A DNA stretch of 64,000 nucleotides, taken from NCBI GenBank assembly GCA_963693285.1, contig OY848917.1, positions 8,742,192 through 8,806,191 on the forward strand. Direction: 5' to 3'. The position numbers were made by a program, and so were the translations under genes. Origin of the DNA: Xestospongia muta. Taxonomy: Eukaryota; Porifera; Demospongiae; Haplosclerida; Petrosiidae. Within the stretch, counting starts at the first letter, position 1. Every line of letters begins with the position of its first letter. Below the pieces are notes generated by a model. The model was not told where the DNA came from and did not search any database. It saw only the letters and a program-made list of their open reading frames with translations. This document shows, piece after piece, positions 35,827 to 48,413 of this stretch.

Positions 35827-36621
35827 TAAAGCTGGTAAAATTGCTGAAGATAATCAAGAAATCCAAATGTTAGCTTGTTGTTGCAATGTATGGACAAATG
35901 GGATTTATTGGGAGAGGGAGAAAGACAAAGTTATTGTTGAAGTAACAGAAAACTATGATTGTGTTACAATAGTTACATCAATAGATAATGTCATGAAAAG
36001 CTCCTTATTTTTCAATATTGCTATTATTAAAGTTGGGTGCGATGAACTCATTTAAATGTCAGGAATACCTCATTGCTCCTAGCAATGTAGCAAAAGCTCG
36101 TAGTCTTCCTGTTAATGAAGGCATGCTTTATAGTATAAAAGATAATAACAATCAGTGAGTGCAAAATGTGATATTAGTGATAACAATGACACCAATAATG
36201 AGGATATTGAACAAATTGTGGGAGGTAATTATCCCATTCTTTGCATTACTCCTTCTGTGACAAAAGCACTTTTCAATGCTGAAATGCCACTTCAAGAGGA
36301 CCATTTTAAATTTAAAATAGATGTTCTTATAAATAGACGTTCTTATTCGCATCCTCACTTTTATCATCAAGTCACTTGTCAATCAAGGATCATTGCAGTC
36401 AACTCAATGTGTTTGCTGGACATAATCCTTTGGTAAGTATAAATTAGTTTGAATATGTAAATGTTATGGCAATCATCATACTTGTACCACATTAATTTTT
36501 TATAATATCACAATTACACCACTCTGTACTGTATCATAATTCATTCTGTTATAGAGCCTTTCTTATTCTCCATTAAATGAATATGAAATAGAAACTATAT
36601 CTGATCGACTCATCTTAACAG
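35827..36621 (+). pseudogene. Fragment of a second GTPase-Death family gene (post-COR region)
   Basis: An interrupted reading: VWTNGIYWEREKDKVIVEVT (about 35889), then after a frame break PSNVAKARSLPVNEGMLYSI (about 36082), then ITPSVTKALFNAEMPLQED (36245) and FAGHNPL ending at a donor (tttg|gtaagt, about 36432). A following exon-like piece lies at about 36556-36620 (SLSYSPLNEYEIETISDRL|gtcagt). This order and the FAGRNPL-like motif match the segment between COR and Death domain in sponge Roc-COR-Death proteins (family knowledge from memory). No GTPase part lies before it and no second Death domain after it. Confidence 0.5.
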
Positions 36622-36997
36622 GTCAGTGTATAGTGTTAGTGGCTAATGAGTATTGGTTATAGCCAACACTTTGGGATGTATTGCAAATAGTGTCCTATGT
36701 AGTAAGATAAGCCTGAGGATTATAATGTCACAGCATATGCTATATGTGTAATACAGTATGATGCAGGTTGGGCTATAACATGGTTATGGCTTGATAACGT
36801 GGACATTAAAAATGGTGTCTCAGTCCAGTATTTACTAATGTTAGCGCTTTATCTGGATATGAATGACACTTTATCAAGCCTGAGCACATATAATCAACAC
36901 TTTGAACTTTAATGTTATTATATCACCACTTCTTCATTTAATATTGACACAGGTCATGTTGTGGTTTTGTATACTGTTTGAATATTATTCCAAAAAA

Positions 36998-37366
36998 TTA
37001 TGAATTCAAAAAATGATTGAATACATACACAAACTAATTACACAGTTCATATATATATTTTGTATTCTACAGTAATAATCTATAATATTAACTAGTTAAA
37101 ATGCTACACACTAAGTTATCACTAAAGCTATAACAAGTTTTATTTAGAGAATATACTGAACTAAAATGATGTCTTCGTATCAACTTCTTTGTCCTTTTTC
37201 TTAGATGTCTATTAAAGAGACAAACAAAACACATATTAAATATGTTATAAATTATATAATAATATACTATAATACTCAATGACAATGGATGATATTATTA
37301 CTACTTAAATTTATAGTAAAATGACAACTCTATCTTCAATGAATATCATAAATGACAATGGAATTA
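36998..37366 (+). repeat. Dispersed repeat, also at 47545-47886
   Basis: About 345 bp (attcaaaaaatgattgaatac to aaaatgacaactctatcttc) match 47545-47880 in the same orientation at about 93% identity by eye. In the second place the repeat runs straight into the collagen pseudogene. No coding content is visible. Confidence 0.88.
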
Positions 37367-38559
37367 TTAATTATAAGGTTGTCTTTGAAAAGACCTATTG
37401 TACATTTAAAATGTTCTAGTTAGATAGAAACTATTTAACCTAGTTTTAACTATAACAGTCATACTATGAGTATATGAAATAATAAAGTACTTATTAAATT
37501 ATGTCTACAATACATATACTTACAACAGGTCTCCTGTATACTGAGTTATTACTACATTTAAGAAGACAATGTGAAAAACATGACTACAACAAATCACAAA
37601 TCAGAAAAGGAGATTATGCTAAAAACAAATTAAAGAACAATGTAACATACTGTAATCTATTTCACTTATAAATCCATTCAAAAATATATGGCTTCTATAG
37701 CTTTTAGGATATCTTTTTCATGATCAACTTGTTTGGCTAGTATCATAGTAAGAGATGAAGCCAACTAGGACTTTAATAATGTATAAGTACAATGAATATA
37801 TCCCTAAAATTAAGTTATTACTAATTTATTATTGATGAACTATATCATGTTACTAAAGGTTAACTAGTATATATTTAAAACAATAAAATCTTTCATTACA
37901 TCTTTTTGTGTTTGTTGTCCAAAGAATACAAACACAGTTAACAAAAGCCATTCTATTATTTCTGAAAAAGTTCCACTTAGATAGTCCTTCTCTAATATAA
38001 TGTTATTATACCTACAGGATATATAATATTAATATGATAGTCATATAGTCTTATTAATAGTCAAGGTGATATATACAGTATAATGCATATATATCCAGGT
38101 GGTATGAGTATTGATAATAGTACACTCTCCTTTGCTGTCTATTGATTGTGTTTCTTGTAAGAGAGCTGATGTCACAAGTAACTTAAGTCATATTAACTAT
38201 AGCAAATACAAAACAATATCACCTACATACATGTAGTATACTAGAGTACTAGTGTCTGTATATATACTCATAGTACATAGTATATTGTGATATTATATCA
38301 CTACACTATATACTGACTATACTATTCTAGGTTGTTATATTAGTTTGCTTACCATACAATTCCAGACTTATCAATGTAGATACATAGGATTGAATATTTA
38401 ACACCTACACGTATAGAGATATTAAACTACTCAGTATTACACTAAAATATAACAATAGATTACTAACCACTCATCTATTTTGCCATGATAAGCACACAAC
38501 TATAACAGTCTTTACTTCCTTAATAATTTGTTCCAGTAATGCATCAATTTGAGTTAGCT
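37367..38559. other. AT-rich intergenic, no gene seen
   Basis: No ORF, domain or strong repeat is supported between the two dispersed repeats. Confidence 0.45.
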
Positions 38560-38900
38560 ATTTAATATGTATAAAGAACTAGTCAACAACAGATATTAGT
38601 AAATTGAACAACATGTATTTTCAGGACAGAAGTGTATGGTACAGTTAAGGAATTCACCATTGGAAATACTATCAGATATTGTTGTTGTTGAGAATGCTAG
38701 ATTCTCTAATTGACAAAGGAAGAAACTACAGGTAAAAGAATAAAACACAGTAGATATACATAATTTAGTAAATATTAATGTACATGTCCATATACATGTG
38801 ATGAACATATACTTACTACATAAATGAGAAATCAGATGAATTAATTAATGTTTTCTCAAAGGTGTCAATATATGAAGTATCACTATCTGTATGCTATCAG
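38560..38900 (+). repeat. Dispersed repeat, related to 41725-42070
   Basis: The series atcattggaaatgctatcagatatt, agaaactataaataaaagaataaaacac and gtgatgaacatatact recurs in order in both places, at perhaps 80% identity. It is one of several duplicated pieces around the collagen gene. Confidence 0.75.
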
Positions 38901-39899
38901 GTAAGATATACAGTAGACAACATATATAGGAATATTGTATGCACTATAATGTGTACTAATGAATGTTTTGTGTACATGTAACATAAAATGACACATTTTC
39001 TTTCATTTGTACAGAGTCATATCCTCCTAGAAATTTCAAGTGATAGTTCAGAATTATTATACACTATTTCCTCATCAAAGCTGAATAAAATAATTGAAAA
39101 GAAACAAGTCATTTAATATTACATTACATTACTTATGTATGTATATTAAAATAATATCAAACAATAGTGGATGTGACTGACCCTTGAGACAACTGTTTAA
39201 AAGAAAAATTCCAGTAGACCTGGGTCTGCAAAATCCTCAGGGTTAAATTTTGTATTTTTCTTTGGGTGTGGTTACATTGTCATGTTATGTAATGAAACAT
39301 ATCTCATCTTTAGAGAGAGAGAAAGACAGACAGAGACAAAAAAAGTAAAAATATAAGTAAAAGTGAAAAATGTAAGAAGTGAATCAAAACATTATAGAGA
39401 GTATTACTGAAAAATAAGGAGAATTATTTTCACATAACATCCATCTTGTCATAGGTTCAAATGACAGAGTCTCACAAAGTATTTCACCACTCAAATTTGT
39501 ATTATAAACAATGAATGAAGAGAAGAACAAATTAAGTCTAAACTTAAAAATGAACTTCAACTTAACTTTAAATGTCATAATACTTGATAGATTACAAAAC
39601 TAGATACTTAGGTTGATAAAAATAAAATAATATTACAGTATTATTATTAAAACTAAAGTACAAACTAAATAGATAATATAACAATCACTATAATAGTCTT
39701 GAGATACATGAGATTCACTTATTGGATTTTTTGACTTTATATTTTATATTTTATGCTTACACAACATTTATTGAAACCTAATGTTACTCACAAAGTAATG
39801 TACATTGAACCTTAAGATCATCAAGAATGCTTTGATATATAAGATAGAATAAATTATTGAAAGTCATTAAACTAAAAAAGATTCATCATATAACCAGAT

Positions 39900-40515
39900 A
39901 AGACCAGATTGAATAAAAAAAACTGTTTATGACAGACAAAGACAACACTCTAAAACAACATGTCTTTGTGTCAGGTCTTCAACCATTCAAGTAACCTAAC
40001 CACTGTACTGATAACAAGATCATCAATGAACTAAGGGATCGTCTTATGTATTCCTTTCTCATCATAAAGGATAGTTTTCACTGACCACAACCTTTGACCT
40101 ACATGTTCACCTGTCTCCTTTGGTTACTATGGCAATCCATAAGAGAATGACCCCTTGACTCACAACATGTTTACATTCTAAAATTTAATTAAAGCTGCCA
40201 ACAACTGATGACTATATAAAGAACTGACAGACAAACATTTAAATATCAGAAAAAGTATCTTAACATACAAGTGATCTTTCAAACACTTCAAAGAAAAATC
40301 TTTAACTAACTTTTAACAGAACTATCACTGTTGGTTGTCCTCTTACTAACTGTAGAACAAATTGAACAATGTACTACAGCTGGTATACAAAGTAATAATA
40401 TTGTTTCAGAAGGATTCAATTTCAATTCATTTATTATAGAAACCAGTTGAGATAAGAGATGTACCTCTCCTATACCAAATGTGTACCTCTCCAACACATC
40501 TTATATTCAAATATT
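39900..40515 (+). pseudogene. 5' remnant of a collagen gene copy (promoter, signal peptide, start of mature protein)
   Basis: This stretch parallels 43310-43975. It keeps the TATA-containing piece (actatataaagaactgac at about 40211), the signal-peptide coding words (ctatcactgttggttgtcctc) and the residues up to the start of the Gly-X-Y region. The start codon is lost, a TGA replaces a Cys/Arg codon (cagttgagataag), and the copy ends at caatattacaatgtgggg, where another repeat begins. No collagen triplets follow. Confidence 0.75.
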
Positions 40516-40944
40516 ACAATGTGGGGAGAACAATCCATTGTTGTATTGTTTACAGAAAGCTAATTAGTTATTAAGCACATTAGCAGTTAAAGTATATCGT
40601 TAAATGTTCTTGCTGATTTTAATTATTCCAAATAACTACAGAAAGAATAGAAGGATGAGAAAAGGATATAACTAAGTTATACAGCTCTTAGGAGGGATTA
40701 AACCTAGTTCAAGTGTTTATAATAGTTTTTTCATTCTGACAAAAAGGTATGTAATCTATTAAAATCATACTCATAGTTTTGCTTTGGCTGAGTCACCAAT
40801 CTTATTGTATAATCTGTTCAGTTTGAATTTGACAATGTGCACAACAGATATCCAGCTTTTCATATGGCTCTGACGTCTTAAAAGAAGAAGCACGGTGATC
40901 ATCTAAAGATATAACAAAGTCAAAAAAACATACCATAAGTATTA

Positions 40945-41120
40945 CTAGTCATTATGGGAGGTACTAGTCATAGTGGGAGATATAGTTATAGTAGGAGACA
41001 CTAGTCATAGTAGGAGGTATAGTTATAGTAGGAGGTACTAGTCATAGTGGGAGGTACTAGTCAAAGTGGGTGTTACTATAGTCATAGTGAGAGGTACTAG
41101 TCATAGTGGGAGGTATTATG
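40945..41120 (+). repeat. Minisatellite, unit about 20 bp (ggtactagtcatagtggga)
   Basis: About eight imperfect copies alternate actagtcatagt and tatagttatagt. A related, shorter run lies at about 46180-46290. Confidence 0.85.
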
Positions 41121-41122
41121 TC

Positions 41123-41214
41123 TAGTGTAAAATTGATCATTTAACATACCACTATGACTAGTAGCAAGGTACTTATTAGTCATAGTGATGTGTTACATGG
41201 TCAATTTTCACTCT
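41123..41214. repeat. Long imperfect palindrome (arms about 38 bp)
   Basis: The left arm tagtgtaaaattgatcat...actatgacta pairs with tagtcatagtgatg...caattttcactct around a 13-16 nt spacer, with few mismatches. The arm ends repeat the catagt word of the neighbouring minisatellite. Confidence 0.8.
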
Positions 41215-41724
41215 AATCATTTAAGTACCATCAAATATAAAGCCAATAGATACTTATTATTAGAGCACAATAATATATGGTAGGTACACATTGCACTAGA
41301 GGGTGCCTATGTTAGAAATTATATGGTGTTAAAATTCCATAAAAAATCAACAGTATAACTGTTTTTGCTGAGTCATTCATCTTAGTATGAATAAAACTGT
41401 GTCAAAACTATGAGACCACACCTACATTAGGTTGATGTTATTCTTATTAGTCTGAAATTACACAAAATAACCTTAATCTTACAGATTTAGCTGACCTATC
41501 TTAGCTTGTTAAAGGATTGTGGTTGCACTGTTGATAGAAGTTCTCACTCTACCTTAATATGGAGCAAGATTTACTTAATCATTCATTAGGTACTCTAACA
41601 TCAAAAGGAATCAAAAGGGATATACACAAATAATACATAACACATGACCCAAAACAATACTTAGACTGTTTGACATGTAAAGTGTACCAGGCTAATTAAT
41701 ACTATATACTAGTTAATATAGTGA

Positions 41725-42070
41725 GTGATATTACCTCTTCAAGACACAAGTGTGTAGTACAGTTGAGGAACTTAAGCTCATCATTGGAAATGCTATCAGA
41801 TATTCTTCTTATTAACAATGTTTTAGACAATGTCCAAATTCTTGTTCCATTTCACAAAACAAGAAACTATAAATAAAAGAATAAAACACAATATATATTT
41901 CATTAGTAATTCTTAATGTACACATTTTAGCATTTTAGTAAATATTAATGTATATGTACATGTATATGTGATGAACATATACTACCACATAAATGAGAGA
42001 TCAGGTGAACTAATCAATGTTCCTCAACGTTGTCGATATATCAAGTATGAACAGATACCATATTCATAGT
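41725..42070 (+). repeat. Dispersed repeat, partner of 38560-38900
   Basis: See the partner for shared words. This copy carries an extra 20-30 bp around 41830-41860. No coding content is visible. Confidence 0.7.
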
Positions 42071-43640
42071 CCAGGCTATGTACATAGTAGCTCTGTACAC
42101 AGTGTCATGACATAGATCAGTTTATAGATCATTTATTTACTTTAATGGAGCTTTATGGACACTGGTTAATACATGTAGTAGTCTAAACCAATCTATTTAT
42201 AGTCCGTTAAAGTCAAATTCTATACTATCATCCACTATATATTATAAAATATATACATGTAATGTTAATATTGTATTTCCCTTTGGATGTGATCACATCT
42301 CATGATTTATTATCCAAGTACGAAGTAACACTGTAGTAATGTGGAGAGAGAGAGAGCTTCCTTAAGTCTTAAATCATATGATATGTTCTATACTTACCTT
42401 AGATCCTGGTAATACTCCAGATTGATCAGATAAGAACATGTACAACTCATTCAAATCTGTACAAAGATAATATCATTGTTCGCAATGTAAAGGATCACTA
42501 GTATGGTAATGAGATGAAACATTAATACATGAGTATTATTGAAGTAAATGTATAGACAAGAAAAATGTGTCATATTGTAACTTACACATTTTGTAACACT
42601 GAGTTAAGTTGATCTTGTGTTTCACATTTTCTATCTCTGACAAAAGAACATAAAGTATTTACAATATAGAAGGTTCACTTTGATTAATGATTTTTAACTA
42701 ATAAACCACAATATGCTAGTAACTAGCTCTTTAGTTTTTAACTTTTGTAACAACTTTCAATTATACTATGAATTAAGACACATTCATCCCTGAACATAGC
42801 CATCTTGAAGAGCTACTTTCTAGAGAACAGTAGCTCTTTCAGCTTTCAATTGATAAAACATGCAAAAATCCAACTACAGAAATAGAACACAATATCATTA
42901 ATAAAATGCAAATGTAGGGACTTCATAAATTCACTAAAAACTCTAGCAATTTCATGAAATCACTGGAAATAATACCATTCCATGGCACCATTAGTACTCA
43001 CAAAATAATCTATATTGGGCTTTAAAGACATTGTACCAGTATATATACAAAATAGTAAACACCAGAAAATGAATAGTCATATTATTAATGATTGACACAG
43101 AGTATCCAGTGTTACTATTTTTTTACTTTATACAGGACACACAATTCCTTTAACATCATCCATAATAAATCATTGAAAAGAGACACATCATACTTTGTAT
43201 ATTAACTTACTCCTAAAGTACTATAAGCTAGGTTAATAGTATTGTAATATAATTATAAACTATACACACTTAATAGTTAAGTCAGATAAGATAAGCTTGA
43301 ATATTATCAACTTATTTTATGACAAAGACAACACTCTAAATCAACTTTGACTTAGATTTCCCAGACCAAGTACTGATAACAAATACATCATGAGACAAGG
43401 GAAGGTCTTAACATATACTTTGTCATCATAGAGGATGGCTTTCCTTGACCTTGGATAAAAGGGGGAGGGTCTTATCTACTCTTCTGTCATCTATCAATAG
43501 ATAGAGGATGGTTTTCCTTGACCTTAGCTTTTGACGTATCTGCCTTCCTGTCTTTCTCGTAAAGTTATCCAACCCATTAGAGAATGGTCTCTTTACTCAC
43601 AAACAAGTTTACACACTAAAACATGATCAAAGTTGTCAAC
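42071..43640. other. Upstream intergenic of the collagen gene
   Basis: AT-rich with no ORF. The part from about 43310 is duplicated at 39940 (the collagen upstream region), including a short internal repeat of the gatggctttccttgacctt type at 43435 and 43510. Confidence 0.5.
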
Positions 43641-43650
43641 AACTAATGAC

Positions 43651-43659
43651 TATATAAAG
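43651..43659 (+). promoter_or_regulatory. TATA box of the collagen gene
   Basis: TATATAAAG lies 117 bp before the ATG and is kept in the same context in the 5' remnant near 40211. A start site about 30 bp downstream would give a 5'UTR of roughly 85 nt. Confidence 0.6.
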
Positions 43660-43767
43660 AACTGACAGAGACACTTAAATATCAAAAAAACTTTTTAAAA
43701 TTGAAGTATAGTGAACTTATAGGCGTTTCAAAGAAATCTCTTCTTCTATAGCAAACTAACTTTCAAG

Positions 43768-44646
43768 ATGATGATACAGATACTATCACTGTTGGTTGTC
43801 ATCTTACTAACTGTAGAACAATGTACTACAGCTGCTGTACAAGGTAGTCATATTGTTTTGAAAGTATTCAATACCAATTCATTTATTATAGAAACCAGTC
43901 GAGATAAGAGATGTACCTCTCCAATGACAAATGTCACTACCAACACACCTTATATTCAAATACTACAAGGACGTGATGGTCGTGATGGCATACAAGGTCC
44001 TCCTGGACCAGCTGGTATGTCTGGAAGAGATGGTACTAATGGTAAAGATGGCAGTAAAGGTGACAAAGGAGAACCAGGACCAAGAAATGGAGGTGTGGTC
44101 TTTACTAGATGGGGACGTACCACCTGTCCGACAACTAACGATACAGAATTACTTTATAAAGGAAAGGCTGCTGGGAGTTCCTGGGATCAAACTGGAGGTG
44201 GAGCTAACTACATTTGTCTACCTGATAAACCAGAATTTCTTTCCTATACACCTGCTGAATCAAAGCAGCAGTCCTACATCTATGGAGCAGAATACCAAAG
44301 TAATGAGGGTGGTAACAATGGTCCTTTAGCTTCACTTAATGAACACAATGTCCCCTGTGTTGTATGTTATGTTTCCACTAGAGTATCATATCTAATGATA
44401 CCAGCAAAGATTACATGTCCCAAAACATGGACCACAGAATATCAAGGTTACCTTATGACTGAACGATATGATTTAAAAAATAATGCAGTCCACGAGTGTG
44501 TTGACAAAGATGCTGAATCTATTCCAGGCAGTGCTGGTAACACTAATGGTGCTTTATTCTACCACATTCAAGCTACATGTAATGGTCTCCTCTGTCCTCC
44601 TTATGACCAAGAGAAAGAGTTAGCTTGTGTGGTGTGTACCAAGTGA
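43768..44646 (+). CDS. Short-chain (spongin-type) collagen, C4-like
   Basis: A 292-residue single-exon ORF encoding a secreted matrix protein. A hydrophobic signal peptide spans about 1-22 (ILSLLVVILLTV). An N-terminal segment with one Cys follows, then 13 uninterrupted Gly-X-Y triplets at 68-106 (GRDGRDGIQGPPGPAG...), rich in RD, KD and KG pairs. The C-terminal NC domain, about 110-292, contains RWGRTTCPTTNDTELLYKG, GGGANYICLPD, NEHNVPCVVCY, PAKITCPKTW and ends ELACVVCTK. This cysteine pattern and the very short triple helix match short-chain collagen C4 of freshwater sponges (spongin-like, anchoring of the skeleton). The promoter has a TATA box. Two damaged relatives lie nearby (39900 and 47884), so the locus has been duplicated repeatedly. 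Confidence 0.92.
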   Translation: MMIQILSLLVVILLTVEQCTTAAVQGSHIVLKVFNTNSFIIETSRDKRCTSPMTNVTTNTPYIQILQGRDGRDGIQGPPGPAGMSGRDGTNGKDGSKGDKGEPGPRNGGVVFTRWGRTTCPTTNDTELLYKGKAAGSSWDQTGGGANYICLPDKPEFLSYTPAESKQQSYIYGAEYQSNEGGNNGPLASLNEHNVPCVVCYVSTRVSYLMIPAKITCPKTWTTEYQGYLMTERYDLKNNAVHECVDKDAESIPGSAGNTNGALFYHIQATCNGLLCPPYDQEKELACVVCTK

Positions 44647-45778
44647 AAAAGTGTGTTGAAATCAACAATTATGACATTGATTTGATTTTAAGTGATTTTT
44701 GTACTTTGTACTATATGATATAATATTTTGAATATAGAAATTTAAATTTACTTGTTAAAGCTGTCAGATACAACGCATCTAATTTCACTCTACAAAACAT
44801 TTAATATTAAATATAAAATGATCAAATTTAACTCTTTTTCAAAGAATATATACCATCATTTGGTGGTTGATAACACAACTTTATTAAAAACAAAGACATC
44901 CAAATTCTTGTGATAGTTTCTAGCATTATAATCACATATTTACTAAAGAACAAGATCTTTGAGCTGATAATTATTCACTTTACATACCACAAAATGTTAA
45001 TGCCATGAAATTTTCCAGCTATCCCAATATGGTACTTTAACAGTTGAAATTCACAAAGAGTAAGTTCTTCAGCAATTTGCATTAAAAATGCTATTTGCTC
45101 TGAAAGCATGCCATCAAAATGAAAGCTAACTGATCTATCAGAAAACTGAACAAAAACCACAGGCAAACTGCTCATTCAATAATTCGATCTAAAGTATCAA
45201 TTCACCAAGAATGAAAAGTTATTAAATAGAAATACAAGAGTATTAGTAAAAACTTTGTGTTCAAAATTGATGAAAACTTTACAAACCTCTTCTTTTTGAA
45301 GACATTCTGCAGTACACAGATATAGCAGCAAGTAAATATTGATACAGGATTATATCAAAAAAATTTATGAAATGTAGGGATGGCAGTACAAACATTTAAA
45401 ACAAGACTATAATAGGAATGGTAGCATTAACTTTTTACATAATGGCCACACAGTAGACTTTCACAAAACGTGATATTAGTGTCTATTATTATGTAGGGAT
45501 GTTTGTACTACCTTTCCTATGGTGATCTTATTTCAGATGTTAAGACTAAATATCATATCTACATTTAATGAATTTTTAAATTTTTCATATATTTTTTGTC
45601 TTTTAGAAAACACCTGTAACTCATTTCATAACAATATGATAATGAGCCAAAACATTATACATGACTATTATTGAAGTACATGTATATGGTTTAAAGAATA
45701 GACAAAGAACAATGATATTAAAGTAAATCATGATCACTAGAGTTTAAAAATTGATAAGTTGGCAAAAAATAATGATTA
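44647..45778. other. 3' flank of the collagen gene, no gene seen
   Basis: AT-rich sequence; no domain is recognised in the small minus-strand ORF at 44975-45175. Confidence 0.45.
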
Positions 45779-46380
45779 ATGTGGGGAGTACAATCCATTG
45801 TTGTATTGTTTACAGAAAACTAGTTGGTTACTAAACACATTAGCAGTTAAAATTGCTTTTAAATGTTCTTACTGATTTTAATTGTTTCAAACAACAATAG
45901 AATAGAAGGATGAGAAAAGGATATAACTACATTATACATCTCTTAGGAGGGATTAAACCTACCTCAAATGGTTATGATAGTTTTAATTCTGACAAAGGTA
46001 CGTAATCTATTAAATTATACTCATAGCTTTGGTTTTGCTGAGTCATCAATCTTATCTTATAATCTGTTCAGTTTTGAATTTTACAATGTGCACAACAGAT
46101 ATACAGTTTTTCATATGGCTCAAGAAGCATGGTGATCTTCTAAAGATACAACATTGAGAAAGTCAAAAAAGCATATCATAAGTACTAGTCATAGTGGGGG
46201 GTCTAGTCAAAATGTGTCTTATTAATCATAGTGGGAGATAATAGTTATAATGTTAAGGTACTTGTCATAGTGGGTGGTACTAGTCAAAGTTGACCATGTA
46301 ACAACCAGTATGACTAGTACCAAGGTACTAGTCATAATGGTTGTTAATGAAGTCATTATTAGTATGTCAGTTGATTTTTT
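45779..46380 (+). repeat. Duplicated segment, partner of 40515-41214
   Basis: Same start word and order of blocks as the partner, ending with a catagt-type minisatellite and its own palindrome. Confidence 0.8.
46299..46346. repeat. Near-perfect palindrome, 23-bp arms, 2-nt spacer
   Basis: taacaaccagtatgactagt at the left pairs with actagtcataatggttgtta at the right; only one base pair is mismatched across 23. The arm tips meet at ggtac/gtacc around AA. Confidence 0.88.
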
Positions 46381-47544
46381 GTGTAACTAGTTACCTAGCA
46401 ACACATGCTAAAAATGATAACACATAATGTGTGTTATTATTTTTAGGATTTGGAAGGTTTAAGGTCCAGTCTAGGAAATGGGATCAATCGATGATGTTAT
46501 CTCGTGAACAGTTACATACAGGGACTACCAATATTATTGCACCTCAGTAATATGTGATCTCCACAATACCACACATGTATGGGTGTGGTTGTTTATTATT
46601 TACCTTTCATAAATGTTTGCACAAAAACACCTAATTTTTACAAAATTTTCACCTTGAAAATTTACTGGTATATAGTAGCTAAAACACTGATGTGTATTAT
46701 ATAAACTTAGAAGATATGTATTATTATAAAACAATACACATGTAAATAGGATCAAAGAATAACTGTAGTATCTGCTATGTGCTTGTCAGTTCTATTCTGA
46801 TTACATGATTTGCTCTATGATACTCAGTTCTACTATAAACATTAGTTTAATGATATTTTCTGTATATTCCATTGAACTAGTAACATCATATATTACATTA
46901 TAATAATACCTTTGATATAGGTTGGAATTCCTCAGACATGTGACATATTGGATGTTGAAATCAACAATTATCTGTCCTAGATGTGGAAACATATCATCCC
47001 TAAAAAGAAAGAAAATAGTTATGCTATGTAGAAAATACTTATCATAAACTAGAGACAAATCAAGTGTTATTAACAAGATATAACATCAATTACTTAGTAG
47101 TGAAACTGTTGGTACATTTACCTATGGTATTCCTTGTGTGGTTCACAAGCAATATTTTTGAGACGACAAATGGTTTTCTATCATTAATTTGACCCAGTAA
47201 GGTCATAATGGAGCCATATCCACATACTATGTTTAACAGTCCCTTTGTCTAAAATGTCTAAGAGAAAAGAATACAATACATGTACATAACAGATAAAGAC
47301 TGTTTATGTATAATATTACTAGTCTACTGAAGGAAGACTTGTTATACACAAGTTATAAGTATTATTATTGTTATTATTAGTTATATAATCTTAAAATATC
47401 AAATGATACTGACCATTAATATTATGATATCAGTAACTTTATCCATATTGACTAGAGTAGGGTTTCATCATCTATCATTCAAGTCGATCATTGAACATTG
47501 GAGGGCGTGGTTTATTTTTTATTACAGAAAAAAGTAAAAATTTA
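46381..47544. other. AT-rich intergenic, no gene seen
   Basis: No supported feature; the minus-strand ORF at 46801-47076 has no recognisable domain. Confidence 0.45.
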
Positions 47545-47883
47545 AACATTCAAAAATGATTAAATACACACAAACTAATTACACAGTTCATATACATATT
47601 ATAGTATTCTACAGTAATAATCTATAATATTAACTAGTTAAAATACTATACACTAAGTTATCACTAAAACTATAACAAGTGTATTTGGAGAATCTACTGA
47701 ATTAAAATGATGTCTTCATATCAACTTCTTTGTCCTTTTTCTTAGATGTCTATTAAAGATACAAACAATACACATATTAAATATGTTATAAATTATATAA
47801 TAATATACTATAATACTCAATGACATTGGATGATATTATTACTACTTAAATTTATAGTAAAATGAAAACTCTATCTTCAATGA
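47545..47883 (+). repeat. Dispersed repeat, partner of 36998-37366
   Basis: It runs directly into the collagen pseudogene at atgaaaactctatcttcaatg, so a reading frame continues across the junction by chance or by fusion. Confidence 0.88.
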
Positions 47884-48413
47884 AATGGGGACGTACCACC
47901 TGTCCTACAACCAATGATACAGAATTACTCTACAAAGGGAAAGCTACTGGGAGTCATTATACTCAAAGTGGAGGTGGAGCTAACTACATTTGTCTACCTG
48001 ATCAACCTGAGTTTCTATCCTATACACCTGGTATATCTGAGCACCAGTCCTACATCTATGGAGCAGAGTATGATGCTTATGGTGGTCCTTTCTCACCACG
48101 TAATGAACACAATGTCCCCTGTGTTGTATGTTATGTTTCCACTAGAATATAATATCTAATGATACCAGCAAAGATTACATGTCCTAAAACATGGACCTCA
48201 GAATATCAAGGTTATCTCATGGCTGAGGGATTCAACAACAAACGAAATGTAGTCTATGAATGTGTTGATAAAGATGCTGAATCTATTCCAGGCAGCGTTG
48301 CTAACAATAATGGTGCTTTATTCTATCATGTTCAAGCTCAATGTAATGGTCTTCTCTGTCCTCCTTATGATAAAGAGAAAGAAGAGTTAGCCTGTGTGGT
48401 GTGTACCAAGTGA
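47884..48413 (+). pseudogene. Truncated short-chain collagen copy (NC domain only, one nonsense codon)
   Basis: This parallels codons 115-292 of the collagen at 43768: KWGRTTCPTTNDTELLYKG through LACVVCTK. No signal peptide, promoter or Gly-X-Y region lies in front; the dispersed repeat is fused there. A single TAA (48150-48152) replaces a Ser codon (TRI*YLMIPAK). The rest is open, with many silent changes and a small in-frame length difference (AEYDAYGG versus AEYQSNEGGNNG), so it was under selection for some time or is recent. Confidence 0.88.

Larger units (their letters stand above)
40515..41214 (+). repeat. Duplicated segment, related to 45779-46380
   Basis: Both start aatgtggggag(a/t)acaatccattgttg and run in parallel through ttctcatatgg-like words to the catagt minisatellite and palindrome. 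Identity is about 85% by eye. Confidence 0.8.
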
